The translations under genes and the position numbers were made by a program. Positions 17,339 through 27,507 of a stretch of DNA of 64,000 bases are shown one piece after another. A model generated the notes under the pieces. That model saw only the letters and a list, made by a program, of their open reading frames with translations. It was not told the DNA's origin and did no database searches. The stretch spans positions 310,001-374,000 of the forward strand of contig NZ_CP045245.1 in assembly GCF_009720485.1 (NCBI RefSeq), given 5' to 3'. Source of the stretch: Cellulomonas sp. JZ18. Its GTDB lineage: Bacteria; Actinomycetota; Actinomycetes; Actinomycetales; Cellulomonadaceae. Every line of letters begins with the position of its first letter. Position 1 is the first letter of the stretch.

Positions 17339-18273
17339 CCGCCATCCCGCCGACGACGCTCACCGACCGCACCGAGGTCGACACCCGCAAGGTCCCGCGG
17401 CTCACGCGGGCCGAGCAGCGGGCGATCGCCGCGAAGGGCCGCCTCAGCTCCCCGTGGGCGTCGGGCATCGCGATCGTCCTGGCGATCCTGTGGACCGTGC
17501 CGACGTTCGGCCTGCTCGTCACGTCGATCCGGCCGCGGTCGGACATCCGCACGTCGGGGTGGTGGACGTTCTTCGCCGCCCCGGCCGCCACGCTCGAGAA
17601 CTACAGCGAGGTGCTGTTCGGCTCCTCCACGAGCTTCGCGACGTTCTTCGTCAACTCGCTCGTCATCACGCTGCCCGCGGTCGTCATCCCGATCTCGCTC
17701 GCGCTCCTCGCGGCGTACGCGTTCGCGTGGATCCCGTTCCGGGGGCGCGAGGTGCTGTTCGTCGCGGTCTTCGCGCTGCAGGTCGTGCCGATCCAGGTCA
17801 CGCTCCTGCCGCTGCTGCAGCAGTACGTCTCGTGGGGGCTCGCCGGGTCGTTCTGGGTCGTGTGGCTGTCGCACTCGATCTTCGCGCTGCCGCTCGCGAT
17901 CTACCTGCTGCACAACTTCATGAAGGACATCCCGTCCTCGCTGGTGGAGGCGGCCCGCGTGGACGGCGCCGGGCACGTCACGGTGTTCTTCCGGGTGCTG
18001 CTGCCGCTGCTCACGCCGGCGATCGCGTCGTTCGGCATCTTCCAGTTCCTGTGGGTCTGGAACGACCTGCTCGTCGCGCTGGTGTTCGTGGGCGGCACCA
18101 CGGACGTCGCGCCGCTGACGGTCCGCATCGCCGAGCTCGCCGGCACGCGCGGGTCGCAGTGGCACCTGCTGTCCGCCGGCGCGTTCGTGGCGATGGTCGT
18201 GCCGCTGGTCGTGTTCCTGGCGCTGCAGCGCTACTTCGTCCGCGGGCTGCTCGCCGGCTCGGTCAAGGGCTGA
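17335..18273 (+). CDS. Sugar ABC transporter permease (AglG/MalG-like)
   Basis: Second membrane subunit of the importer, 312 aa. After a roughly 40-residue cytoplasmic tail (starting MTAIPPTTLTDRTEVD) there are six membrane helices. The EAA loop EAARVDGAGHVTVFFRVLLPLLTP lies near residue 205, and the protein ends in the family-typical ALQRYFVRGLLAGSVKG. The start overlaps the upstream permease stop by 4 bp, so the two are translationally coupled. The transported sugar is probably an alpha-glucoside or a related oligosaccharide, judged from resemblance to AglEFG systems. No LacI regulator or glycosidase accompanies the cluster. Confidence 0.9.
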   Translation: MTAIPPTTLTDRTEVDTRKVPRLTRAEQRAIAAKGRLSSPWASGIAIVLAILWTVPTFGLLVTSIRPRSDIRTSGWWTFFAAPAATLENYSEVLFGSSTSFATFFVNSLVITLPAVVIPISLALLAAYAFAWIPFRGREVLFVAVFALQVVPIQVTLLPLLQQYVSWGLAGSFWVVWLSHSIFALPLAIYLLHNFMKDIPSSLVEAARVDGAGHVTVFFRVLLPLLTPAIASFGIFQFLWVWNDLLVALVFVGGTTDVAPLTVRIAELAGTRGSQWHLLSAGAFVAMVVPLVVFLALQRYFVRGLLAGSVKG

Positions 18274-18298
18274 CGGCGGCCGGGGCGGGCACCGCGCG

Positions 18299-18304
18299 TA
18301 GCCT
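18299..18304 (+). promoter_or_regulatory. -10 element of EamA gene
   Basis: TAGCCT, 6 nt before the GTG at 18311. Confidence 0.6.
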
Positions 18305-18310
18305 GACGCG

Positions 18311-19192
18311 GTGCCCGCCCCGCTGCTGTTCGTCGTCTCCGGGCTGACGCAGTACGTCGGGGCCGCGCTCGCGGTCGGGCTGTTCGCGGTGCTCCCGGCC
18401 GGCGTCGTCGCGTGGCTGCGGATCGCGGTCTCGGCGCTCGTGCTGCTCGCGTGGCGGCGGCCGTGGCGCACCGCCGAGCTGTGGCGCGGGCGCCGACTGG
18501 CGGTCACCGCCGCGTTCGGGGTCGTGCTCGCGCTCATGAACGTCGCGTTCTACGTCGCCATCGAGCACCTGCCGCTCGGCACCGCGGTCGCGCTCGAGTT
18601 CCTCGGACCCGTCGCCGTCGCCGCCGTCACCGGCCGGGGCTGGCGCGACCGGGCCGCGATCGCCGTCGCCGCCGTCGGCGTCGCGCTGCTCGCGGGCATC
18701 ACGCTCGACACCGGGCCGGGCGCCGTCACCGGTCTGGTCGCGATCGGCGTGTCCGCGGCCTGCTGGGCGGCGTACATCGTGCTCGGGCGACGGGTCGCCC
18801 GGTCCGGCGGGCCGGGCGCGAGCGGGCTCGCCGTCGCCATGACCGCCGGCGCGCTCGTCCTCGCGCCGTTCCTCGCCGGGGGAGCAGGTCCCGCCCTCGT
18901 CGACGTGCGGCTCGCCGCGCTCGTCGTCGCGATCGCCGTGTGCTCCTCGGTCGTGCCCTACGCGCTCGAGCAGGTCGTGCTGCGCCGGGTCAGCGCCGCG
19001 ACGTTCGCCGTCCTGCTCGCGCTGCTGCCGGCGACGGCCGCCGTCGTCGGGGCCGTCGTGCTGCGGCAGTGGCCGCACGGGCTCGAGGTCGTCGGCCTCG
19101 TGCTGGTCTCCGGGGCGATCGCGCTCACGGCGCGGTCGGAGGCCGACGCCCCGACCCCGCCCGACGCGGCGCCGTCCCCGCCCGCGCCCTGA
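18311..19192 (+). CDS. EamA/RhtA-like drug/metabolite exporter
   Basis: Inner-membrane exporter of 293 aa with ten predicted helices in two EamA repeats. GVVLALMNVAFYVAIEHLPLGTAVALEFLGPVAVA in the first half closely follows the RhtA (threonine/homoserine exporter) branch. The second repeat ends YALEQVVLRRVSAATFAVLLALLPATAAVVGAVVL. The C-terminal 25 residues are Pro/Ala-rich and likely cytoplasmic. The GTG start is fixed by a leaderless promoter. It is convergent with bpa, and a 15-bp tandem repeat lies between them. An amino-acid exporter role is inferred from subfamily similarity. Confidence 0.82.
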   Translation: MPAPLLFVVSGLTQYVGAALAVGLFAVLPAGVVAWLRIAVSALVLLAWRRPWRTAELWRGRRLAVTAAFGVVLALMNVAFYVAIEHLPLGTAVALEFLGPVAVAAVTGRGWRDRAAIAVAAVGVALLAGITLDTGPGAVTGLVAIGVSAACWAAYIVLGRRVARSGGPGASGLAVAMTAGALVLAPFLAGGAGPALVDVRLAALVVAIAVCSSVVPYALEQVVLRRVSAATFAVLLALLPATAAVVGAVVLRQWPHGLEVVGLVLVSGAIALTARSEADAPTPPDAAPSPPAP

Positions 19193-19204
19193 CCGCGCAC
19201 CCGG

Positions 19205-19249
19205 CCCGCGCGCCCCGGTCCCGCGCGCCCCGGCCCCGCGCGCCCCGGC
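19205..19249. repeat. 15-bp tandem repeat, three copies
   Basis: CCCGCGCGCCCCGGT at 19205-19219, then CCCGCGCGCCCCGGC at 19220-19234 and 19235-19249, in the gap between convergent genes. Confidence 0.85.
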
Positions 19250-19276
19250 CCCGTGGCCGGACGTGCGGGACGGGCG

Positions 19277-19870
19277 TCAGAGGTACTGGCCGGGGGTCGG
19301 GCGCGCGTCGTGGGCGGGCTCACCCTGCTGTGCCGGCATCCCGAACGGCCCACCAGGACCCCCGGGACCCGGCGGGCGCGCCCCGGGCGGCAGAGCCCGG
19401 CGCATCTGCGTCAGCTGCGCCTGGGCGGCCATCTGCTGCGCCACCAGCGCCGTCTGGATCCCGTGGAACAGGCCCTCGAGCCACCCGACGAGCTGCGCCT
19501 GCGCGATCCGCAGCTCCGCGTCCGAGGGGGAGGCGTCCTCGCCGAACGGCAGCGCGATGCGCCGCAGCTCGTCGACGAGCTCGGGCGACAGCCCCTCCTC
19601 CAGCTCGTGCAGCGACCGCTCGTGGATCTCCGCGAGCCGGGCGCGCGCGGCGTCGTCGAGCGGCGCCGAGCGCACCTCGTCGAGCAGCTGCTTGATCATC
19701 GTGCCGATCCGCATGACCTTCGCGGGCTGCTCGACCATGCCGCCGACGTCCTCGCGCCGCCCCTCCTGCTCGTCCTGGCCGTCCGGCGCGTCCTCGCCGG
19801 AGGGCAGGACCACCACCCGGGGCCGGCCGTCGTCGGTGCTGCGGTCCTCGTCCTGCTGCGTCTGGTCCAC
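19277..19870 (-). CDS. bpa: Bacterial proteasome activator Bpa
   Basis: ATP-independent ring-shaped activator that opens the gate of the actinobacterial 20S proteasome and feeds it unfolded proteins. The 197-aa product has a variable acidic N-terminus, then the conserved four-helix core (EQPAKVMRIGTMIKQLLDEV, then DAELRIAQAQLVGWLEGLFH). A Pro/Gly-rich tail ends in GQYL, the HbYX-type motif that inserts into the proteasome alpha ring. The GTG at 19870 is the best in-frame start, but no clear ribosome-binding site supports it, so the first residues are uncertain. The proteasome genes themselves are not in the window; this gene implies they exist elsewhere. Confidence 0.92.
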   Translation of the reverse strand: MDQTQQDEDRSTDDGRPRVVVLPSGEDAPDGQDEQEGRREDVGGMVEQPAKVMRIGTMIKQLLDEVRSAPLDDAARARLAEIHERSLHELEEGLSPELVDELRRIALPFGEDASPSDAELRIAQAQLVGWLEGLFHGIQTALVAQQMAAQAQLTQMRRALPPGARPPGPGGPGGPFGMPAQQGEPAHDARPTPGQYL

Positions 19871-19947
19871 CCGGGCATTCTCGCCGAGGGGCCACGGCGG
19901 CGCAGCGTGGGCAGACCGTGCCGCCCACCCGGGCGGCACCGCGTGGC

Positions 19948-19953
19948 TACGCT
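19948..19953 (+). promoter_or_regulatory. -10 element of AGE isomerase gene
   Basis: TACGCT, 7 nt before the ATG at 19961. Confidence 0.55.
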
Positions 19954-19960
19954 GGCCGGC

Positions 19961-21193
19961 ATGGCGTGGCTGAGCACCCCGGCGCATCACCGTTGGCTCG
20001 AGGCCGAGACCGACCGGCTCTGGGAGTTCGGGCGCGCGGCGCGGCTCGCCTCGGGCGGGTTCGCGCGCCTGGACGAGCAGGGACGCCCCGAGGACGGGCC
20101 CGTCGAGCTGTGGGTCACGTGCCGCATGACGCACGTGTACGCGCTCGCGCACCTCGCCGGTCGTCCCGGGTCCGCCGACCTCGTCGACCACGGCCTCGCC
20201 GCCCTCGCCGGGCCGTTCCGGGACGCCGAGCACGGCGGCTGGTTCGCCGAGGTCGAGCGCGACGGCACGCCGCGGGACGCCGACAAGGCGGCCTACCCGC
20301 ACGCGTTCGTCGTGCTCGCGACGTCGAGCGCCGTCGCGGCCGGCCGGCCCGGTGCCCGCGAGCTGCTGGACGCGGCGCTCGCCGTGCAGGAGCGGCACTT
20401 CTGGGACGACGACGCGGGGATGGCCGTCGAGCAGTGGGACCGCACGTTCACCGAGCTCGACCCCTACCGCGGCGTGAACGCCAACATGCACACGGTCGAG
20501 GCGTACCTCGCCGCGGCCGACGTCACGGGCGACCGCCGCTGGCTCGACCGGGCCGTACGCGTCGTCGAGCGCGTCGTGCACGGCTTCGCCGCTGGCCACG
20601 ACTGGCGCATCCCCGAGCACTTCGACGCCACGTGGACGCCGGACCTGGAGTACAACGCCGACACCCCGGCACACCCGTTCCGCCCCTACGGCGCGACGAT
20701 CGGCCACTGGTTCGAGTGGGCGCGCCTCACGCTGCACGCGCGCGCCGCGCTCACCGCCCGCGGCGACGACGCACCCGCGTGGATGCTCGACGACGCGGTC
20801 GCCCTGTTCGACGCGGGCGTGCGCGAGGGCTGGGCGGTCGACGGCGCTCCTGGCTTCGTCTACACGGTCGACTGGGAGGGGCGCCCGGTCGTGCGCGAGC
20901 GCATGCACTGGGTCGCGGCGGAGGCGGTCGCGGCGGCCGCCGCGCTGCACGCCGCGACCGGTGACGCCCGGTTCGACGACCTCTACACGACGTGGTGGGA
21001 GTACGTGGGCACGTACCTGCTCGACCGCGAGGGCGGGTCGTGGTGGCACGAGCTCGGGCCGGACAACCGCGTCTCGCGCACCGTGTGGGCCGGCAAGGCC
21101 GACCTGTACCACGCGGTGCAGGCGACGCTCGTGCCCCGCCTGCCGCTGACGCCCGTGATCGCGCCCGCGCTGGCCGCCGGCCTGCTGCGCTGA
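19961..21193 (+). CDS. AGE family sugar isomerase/epimerase (YihS/mannose isomerase-like)
   Basis: Cytoplasmic (alpha/alpha)6-barrel enzyme of 410 aa. Family features are the N-terminal HRWLEAETDRLWEFG, RMTHVYALAHL, HAFVVLATSSAV, NANMHTVEAYLAAADVTGD, and the C-terminal ERMHWVAAEAVAAAAALH and KADLYHAVQATLVPRLPL. The histidines in NMHTVEA and the HW pair line the catalytic pocket in YihS and mannose isomerases, which interconvert aldoses and ketoses. It resembles this branch more than N-acetylglucosamine 2-epimerase or cellobiose 2-epimerase, but the exact sugar cannot be assigned. It is divergent from bpa and leaderless. Confidence 0.85.
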   Translation: MAWLSTPAHHRWLEAETDRLWEFGRAARLASGGFARLDEQGRPEDGPVELWVTCRMTHVYALAHLAGRPGSADLVDHGLAALAGPFRDAEHGGWFAEVERDGTPRDADKAAYPHAFVVLATSSAVAAGRPGARELLDAALAVQERHFWDDDAGMAVEQWDRTFTELDPYRGVNANMHTVEAYLAAADVTGDRRWLDRAVRVVERVVHGFAAGHDWRIPEHFDATWTPDLEYNADTPAHPFRPYGATIGHWFEWARLTLHARAALTARGDDAPAWMLDDAVALFDAGVREGWAVDGAPGFVYTVDWEGRPVVRERMHWVAAEAVAAAAALHAATGDARFDDLYTTWWEYVGTYLLDREGGSWWHELGPDNRVSRTVWAGKADLYHAVQATLVPRLPLTPVIAPALAAGLLR

Positions 21194-21227
21194 GGTCGCC
21201 GCGCCCGCGGTCCGGCCGGCGTCGGCA

Positions 21228-21253
21228 CGTCAGGGCTCGCGCGTCAGGGCTCG
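21228..21253. repeat. Direct duplication of the 3' end of the quinone reductase gene
   Basis: CGTCAGGGCTCG occurs at 21228-21239 and again at 21242-21253. The second copy contains the stop codon of the minus-strand reductase gene. Confidence 0.7.
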
Positions 21254-22257
21254 AGCAGGAGCTTGCCGAGGACCTCGCCGGAGGCGAGCAGCCGGTGCGC
21301 CTCGGCCGCCCGGTCCAGCGGCAGCCGCGCGTGCACGACCGGACGCACCCGCCCCGCGGCGACCAGCGGCCACACGTGCTCGGCGACCTCGGCCATGATC
21401 GCCGCCTTCTGCGCCGCGGGCCGGTCGCGCAGGGTCGTCCCGATGACGGACCCGCGCCGCGCCATGAGCGCGGACAGGTCGAGCTCCCCGCGACGTCCCT
21501 GCTGCAGCCCGATCACGACGAGCCGGCCCCCCTCGGCGAGCAGGGACACGTTCGTCCCGAGCGCGCGGCCGCCCAGCACGTCGAGGACCACGTCGACACC
21601 GCGACCGCCGGTCGCCTCCCGCACGCGCGGCGCGACGTCCTCCTCGCGGTGGTCCACGACGACGTCCGCCCCGAGCGCCGCGACGCGCGCGCACCGCTGG
21701 GCGCCGCCCGCGGTCGCGACGACGCGGGCGCCGAGCGCCCGGCCGAGCTGGACGGCGACCGAGCCGACCCCGCCCGAGCCGCCGTGCACGAGCAGCGTCT
21801 CGCCGGGCGCCAGGCGGGCGGCGCGCAGGTTCGACCACACGGTCGCCACGGCCTCGGGGAGGGCGGCCGCGTCGGTCAGCGCTACCCCGTCCGGCGGCGG
21901 CAGGGTGTGGGACGCGGCCACGGTCACCCGTTCGGCGTAACCTCCCCCGGCCAGGAGCGCGACGACCGGGTCGCCGACCCGTGGTCCGGGCCCCGCCGAC
22001 CCCGCGCCGCCGGCCGCGGGGGCGTCCGCCACGTCCGGGCCGACCCCCACGACGACGCCCGAGACCTCGAGGCCCGGCCACGTCGGCGCACCCGGCGGCG
22101 GAGGGTAGTGACCCTCGCGTTGCAGCAGGTCAGCCCGGTTGACCCCGGCCGCCACCACCTGGACGAGCAGCTCGCCCGGGCCGGGGACCGGCTCGGGCAC
22201 CTCCTCGACCCGGAGCACCTCCGGACCACCGGGCCTCGTCACCACGACCGCGCGCAC
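21244..22257 (-). CDS. NAD(P)H quinone oxidoreductase, zinc-free MDR family
   Basis: Zinc-independent medium-chain reductase of 337 aa that reduces quinones or enones with NAD(P)H. The GroES-like N-terminal half starts MRAVVVTRPGGPEVLRVEEVPEP and has VNRADLLQREGHYPPPPGAP. The nucleotide-binding half has the AxxGGxG motif GETLLVHGGSGGVGSVAVQLG. RPAAQKAAIMAEVAEHVWPL resembles the PIG3/TP53I3-like subfamily. No zinc-binding cysteines are present. The GTG start follows TAGGGT by 7 nt. It is convergent with the AGE isomerase. Confidence 0.88.
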   Translation of the reverse strand: MRAVVVTRPGGPEVLRVEEVPEPVPGPGELLVQVVAAGVNRADLLQREGHYPPPPGAPTWPGLEVSGVVVGVGPDVADAPAAGGAGSAGPGPRVGDPVVALLAGGGYAERVTVAASHTLPPPDGVALTDAAALPEAVATVWSNLRAARLAPGETLLVHGGSGGVGSVAVQLGRALGARVVATAGGAQRCARVAALGADVVVDHREEDVAPRVREATGGRGVDVVLDVLGGRALGTNVSLLAEGGRLVVIGLQQGRRGELDLSALMARRGSVIGTTLRDRPAAQKAAIMAEVAEHVWPLVAAGRVRPVVHARLPLDRAAEAHRLLASGEVLGKLLLEP

Positions 22258-22264
22258 ACCGACG

Positions 22265-22270
22265 ACCCTA
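22265..22270 (-). promoter_or_regulatory. -10 element of quinone reductase gene
   Basis: TAGGGT on the minus strand, 7 nt before the GTG at 22257. Confidence 0.6.
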
Positions 22271-22497
22271 GGAGCGCCCGACCGCGTCCGCCCCGTGGAC
22301 GCCCGCCGCGGCCGCGCCCGTTTCGCGCGGTACGCGACGTATCGGAGGGGGTGACTCCCGTGGCAAACTCTGCGCCGGGCTAATGGTCCGGTGTCCAGGT
22401 ACCGATGAGACGCAGACGGCAGTCACCCGACGGCCGGCGCGGCTCGCCCGGCGGAGCGCGGCAGCGCGCCGACGACGGGCGGGAGGAAAGGATCAGC

Positions 22498-25400
22498 ATG
22501 CTGCGACGGCTCGGAATCCGTGCCAAGGTCCTGGCGGTCCTCGCCGTGCCCGTGATCGTCCTCCTGGCAGCCGGTTCGTTCATCTCCGTCGAGGCCCTGC
22601 GCGACCTGCGCTACGCGCGCGCCACCCAGACCGTCGTCCGCGCCCTGGACGCCATGGCCCCGCTGTCCGCCGCGCTGCAGCAGGAGCGGACGCTCTCGCT
22701 CACCGTCGCCGACCCCACCCAGCTCGGCCCGGCCCGCGAGGCCACCGACGACGCGCTCGCCGAGGTGCGCGAGGTGACGGCCGACCTGGACCTCACCCAG
22801 TTCCCCGACAACGTGGTGCGCGACTTCCAGGACACGCAGACCGCGTTCCGCGAGGGTCTGCCGCAGCTGCGCGCGCGCATCGACCAGAGCCTGAACCGCA
22901 CGATCATCAAGAACGGCTTCCAGCAGATCGTCGACGGGCAGCTGCGCGTCATGGAGGGCGTGTCGAACGCGCTGCAGGACCGCGAGCTGGCGCAGTTCCT
23001 CACCGCGAACCGGGAGAGCGCCGCCCTCGTCGACGCCCTCGTCACCGAGTACGTCGCCGGCGTCGAGCTCCTGCAGGCCACCGAGAACAGCCCGGCGGCG
23101 TCGCGCAACTTCCAGGCGCTGTACCTCGGCACGGAGAACGCGCGCGAGCGCGCCCGCCTCGCCGTCGCCAACCTCGGCGTCGACGGCCTCGCGATCTCGA
23201 GCGGCGACCCGACGCCCACGCTGCTCGCGCAGCGCGCCCTGTTCACGCAGGGCAACACGGCCGCCGTGACGTCGATCGACCCGGCCGCCTGGACCGAGCA
23301 GACGACCGAGCAGCTCGAGATGCTGCAGTCCGTCACCGACGGCGTGCTCGAGGCCGCCGACGCGCAGGCCGGCTCGGCCGTGGCGGCCGCCCGCGACGAG
23401 GCCCTGCTCACGATCGCGATCGCGATCCTCGGTGTCGTGGCGTCGATCCTCATCGCGTCCGTCGTCGCCCGCGGCATCGTCGTCCCGCTGCGCCGCCTGA
23501 CGAGCGCGGCCGCCGACGTCCGTGAGCAGCTGCCCCGCCTGGTCGAGCAGGTGGCCGTGCCCGGCGAGGGCCCGGAGATCACGCTCGCGCCGATCCCCGT
23601 CACCTCGAACGACGAGGTCGGCCGCCTCGCGCAGGCCTTCAACGCGGTCAACGCGCAGACCGTCGCCGTCGCGCAGGAGCAGGCCGCCCTGCGTGGCTCC
23701 ATCGCGGAGATGTTCGTCAACGTCGCCCGCCGCGACCAGGTCCTGCTCAACCGCCAGCTGTCGTTCATCGACTCGCTCGAGCGGGCCGAGGAGGACCCCG
23801 GCACGCTGGCGAACCTGTTCCGTCTCGACCACCTCGCCACCCGGATGCGCCGCAACGCCGAGTCGCTGCTCGTGCTCGCCGGCATCGACTCCGGCCGGCG
23901 CCTGCGCGACGCGATGCCGCTCTCCGACGTCATCCGGACCGCGTCCTCCGAGATCGAGCAGTACGACCGGGTCGAGCTCGACCTGCAGGTCGACCCGCAC
24001 ATGCTCGGGTTCAACGCGCTGTCCGCCGCGCACCTCATCGCCGAGCTGCTCGAGAACGCGACCGTCTTCTCGGAGCCGGAGACCCCGGTCATCGTCTCCA
24101 CCGGCGTCAGCGGGGCCTCGGTGGTCGTGCGCATCACCGACCAGGGCCTCGGCATGACGGACGCCGAGATCGAGGCGGCCAACCACAAGATCGCGTCGGT
24201 CTCGGCGAGCGACGCCCTCGGTGCCCAGCGTCTCGGCCTCTTCGTCGTCGGCCGCCTCGCCCAGCGCCTCGGCGCCGAGGTGACGCTGCGCAAGCGGGCC
24301 TCGGGCACCGGGACCGACGCGCTCGTGCTCTTCCCGAGCACGCTGTTCTCCGCCAACGAGGTCGGCGGGTTCGGCCCCACGCCGATCGCACCGGTCGAGC
24401 CGGCCCCGGCGGCCGTCGCCGCGATCGAGGCGCCGACGGTGCGCGAGGTCGACCTCACCGAGCTGACCGACGGCCAGACGTCGCTGGGGCTGCCGCGGCG
24501 CCGCCGCGCGGACGACAGCGCCGCGACCCCGGTCGCCCCCGCCCCGGCCGCTGCGGCCCCCGTGGCCGACGACGCGCCGATCCCGGTGCCGACGCTCGGG
24601 TCCGACGCGCTGCCGACCCGCTCGCGCAAGACGTTCGACGAGGACAACATCGTCCTGCCCGAGGCGCCCGACGCCACCCTCGCCCCCGAGCTCTCGGCGA
24701 GCACGGGGGAGTGGGCCCCCGCGGTCGTGGCAGCGCCGCGCTCCACGGGCCTGCCGAGCCGGACGCGCGCGGCCACGTCCGCGTGGGCGGCTCCCGACGC
24801 GCAGGACGAGGCGCCGCAGGCCGCGCCCGCCGACCCCGCCGCGCGCGCCGGGCTGTTCTCCGGGTTCCGCAACCGCGAGGCGCTCGCCCCGGCGCAGCGT
24901 GACGAGGACGCCGCGCCGACCTTCCACGTGCCGGGCCTCGTGCCCGACGAGGAGGAGGCGACCCCCACGGCGCCGGCCGGTTCCGGCTGGCCCGTGCCGT
25001 CGTGGCAGGAGTCCGCCGACGAGCCGACGCCGCTGCCGTCGCGCGGCGGGCTGCCGTCGCGCACGTCGGCCGCGCCCGAGGAGGCGGCGAGCGCGATCGC
25101 GCCCTGGGCGCAGGAGCCCGCCGAGCAGCACCAGCCCGAGCAGCACCAGCCCGAGCAGCACCAGCCCGAGCAGCACCAGCCGGAGCAGCACCAGCCCGAG
25201 CAGGAGCGCCCCTGGGCGCCGGCTGCCGAGGACCAGCCCTGGGCGCCCGTGCAGGCCGAGCCGGAGCCGTGGAGCCCCGCGCAGCCCGAGGCGGAGCCGT
25301 GGGCGCCGGTGCAGGCGCAGGCGGAGCCGTGGGCACCCGCGCAGCCCGAGCCGGAGCCATGGGCCCCGCGCAGCCGGAGCCGTGGGCACCGGCGCAGGCG

Positions 25401-26965
25401 CAGGCGGAGCCGTGGGCCCCCGCCCGGCCCGAGCCGGAGCCGTGGGCTCCTGCCCAGGCCGAGGCGGAGCCGTGGGCACCGGCGCAGCCGGAGGCGGCCT
25501 CCTGGGCGCAGTCCGACCCGGAGCCCTGGGCTCCCGCGGCGCCGGAGTCCGGCACCGAGGACGAGTCCCGCTCCTGGGCCGCGGCGTCCGCGACGTCCTC
25601 CCCGTGGGGCGAGGCCACCCCCAGCCCTCCCGCGAGGAGCAGGAGGCGCCCGAGGAGTCGTCGTTCACGGCCTACAGCGGCTACTCCGGCTGGGCCGGCA
25701 GCGCCGACCGCCCGGGTCTCGACTACACCGCGCCCTACGTGCCGTTCGAGCGCACGCTCGACGAGACGCGCGCCTGGCACACGGGCGCGATCCCGGTGGT
25801 CCCGGAGCCGGCTGCTCCGGCGGCGGAGCCCGAGCCCGCGCCCGTCGCGGTCGCGCCCGCCCCGCAGGAGCTCCCGACCCGTCGGTCCGTCGCGCCCGTC
25901 CTGCTCGAGCCGGACGAGGAGGAGGCCCCGGCACCGTGGGCGCCCGTCCCGGCGGCGGAGCGTCCGGCCGCGCGCGTCGAGGAGCAGCCCGCGTGGGCAC
26001 CGGCCGCCGCGCCGACCCCTGAGTGGCAGGCACCGCAGCCGCAGGGGCAGGCGCCCGCCGCCCCGGCCGCACCCGCCCCGGCCACGGAGGAGTGGCGTCC
26101 CACGGCACCCGCGTGGAGCCGTCCCAGCCAGGGGTGGCAGGCGCCGGTCGAGCAGCCGACCCAGGTCTTCTCGCCCGTCGAGGCCGCCGAGGCGGTCGCC
26201 CCCGCCCCGGAGCCGCAGGCACCGGCCGCGCAGGCGTTCGCGCCGCAGGCACCCGCGCCCGCACCGGCGTGGCAGTCGGCGGCGGCCCCCGCGGCGCCGG
26301 GTGCGCCCACGGCCGGCACGGCGCAGCCCGCCCCCGGGTTCGGGGACCTCGTGCGTGGCGAGGACGAGCGTCCGAAGCGGCGGTGGGGCGCGTTCTTCGG
26401 CCGTCGCAAGGACGAGGACGCGGCACCCGAGACGCCGCAGGCCGACGCCGGTGCGCCCGTGCGGTCGTCCGCGTGGGGCCCGTCCCCCGTGGCGCCGCCC
26501 GCGGAGAGCACGCGGCAGACGCCCTCCTGGTCGGCCCCCGCCCCCGCGCCCGTGCAGGAGCAGCGGCCCGCACCGTCCTGGTCGCCGCCCGAGTGGTCCG
26601 CCCGTCCGGCGGCTCCCGCCCAGCCGGTGGCCACCGTGCCGCAGCCGTCCGTCCCGCCGTCGGTCGCCCCGCGGATCGGCACGCTGGACGACGAGGTCGC
26701 CGCGATGCTCGCGCTGCGCTCCGACATCCAGGAGCAGGCGCTGTCCGAGCTGAGCCAGCTGTCGGCCTACCGCCCGAGCGCGGTGGGTGCGGGCTCCGAG
26801 CGCCTCACCAAGCGTGTGCCGTCGGCCGTCCCCCCGGCGCCGGCACCGACCGAGGAGCGCCCCGTGCAGCGTGACGCCGAGCAGCTGCGCTCGCGCCTCT
26901 CGAGCTTCCAGACCGGCACGTCCCGCGGGCGGCGTGCCGCCGGCGATCCCGGCGGTGAGGCATGA
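22498..26965 (+). CDS. Nitrate-sensor-type histidine kinase, conservon CvnA-like (two frameshifts in this sequence)
   Basis: Reads as about 1489 aa after restoring one C at 25364-25367 and one at 25618-25622. From the ATG at 22498 (GGGAGGAAAGG upstream): membrane helix (residues about 11-31), NIT nitrate/nitrite-sensing-type extracellular domain (about 45-290), helix 2 (about 302-325), HAMP, and a dimerisation segment with LFRLDHLATRMRRNAE (His445). The HATPase domain has N-box AELLENATVFSEPE, G1 ITDQGLGM and RLGLFVVGRLA. A very long disordered Pro/Glu/Ala tail has QHQPE and EPWAPAQ repeats. It ends in a conserved helix near VAAMLALRSDIQEQALSELS. It heads a four-gene conservon, as in Streptomyces, where such kinases signal to a membrane-associated small GTPase. 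Confidence 0.88.
25126..25200 (+). repeat. 15-bp tandem repeat, five copies, in kinase tail
   Basis: Five units of CAGCACCAGCCCGAG (fourth with one change) encode QHQPE repeats. The following 25255-25535 holds looser roughly 30-bp repeats encoding EPWAPAQ. Such tracts can slip and are hard to assemble. Confidence 0.9.
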
Positions 26966-27047
26966 CCCGACCCCCGACTCCCGGTGGCAGCGCCACCGAG
27001 ACGCCCCAGCCCGCAGTCGGCCCTGACTGCACCATGAAGGAGGAAGT

Positions 27048-27497
27048 GTGACCGCGCTCAGCACCGAGGCAGCCAACTTCGGCTGGCTCCTGGACAACTT
27101 CGTCCGGACCGTGCCCGGCACTCGCCACACGCTCGTGGTGTCGGCCGACGGTCTGCTCATGGCGATGTCCGAGCAGCTCGACCGCACCAGCGGCGACCAG
27201 CTCGCGGCGATCGTCTCGGGCATGTCGAGCCTGACCCGTGGCGCGTCCCGCCAGCTGCGTGCGGGGGAGGTGCGTCAGGCGATCATCGAGATGGACAACC
27301 TGTTCCTGTTCCTCATGAGCGTCTCGAACGGCTCCGTCCTCGCCGTGGTCGCGGAGTCGACCTGCGACGTCGGTCTCATCGGCTACGAGATGGCGATGCT
27401 CGTCTCGCGCACGGAGGCGACGCTGACCCCGCAGCTCATCTCCGAGATGCGCGGTCAGCTCCCCGTCGACGGCGCGACCCGGGCCCCGGTCGCCTGA
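27048..27497 (+). CDS. Roadblock/LC7 domain protein (conservon CvnB-like)
   Basis: Small cytoplasmic protein of 149 aa with a single Roadblock/LC7 domain: FGWLLDNFVRTVPGTRHTLVVSADGLLMAMSEQLDR, then MSSLTRGASRQLRAGEVRQAIIEMDNLFLFLMSV. In conservons and in MglB-type pairs, roadblock proteins bind the partner GTPase and may act as its GAP. The GTG start follows a perfect AAGGAGG at 27037-27043. It lies 82 bp after the kinase and 10 bp before the DUF742 gene. Typical family length is 130-150 aa. Confidence 0.93.
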   Translation: MTALSTEAANFGWLLDNFVRTVPGTRHTLVVSADGLLMAMSEQLDRTSGDQLAAIVSGMSSLTRGASRQLRAGEVRQAIIEMDNLFLFLMSVSNGSVLAVVAESTCDVGLIGYEMAMLVSRTEATLTPQLISEMRGQLPVDGATRAPVA

Positions 27498-27507
27498 GGC
27501 GTCGACG

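Noticed and set aside
25364..25622. Programmed ribosomal frameshifting in the sensor kinase
   Set aside because: Two shifts in one gene plus seven elsewhere, all one-base losses in C/G runs, fit base-calling error; no slippery heptamer with a downstream pseudoknot was seen.
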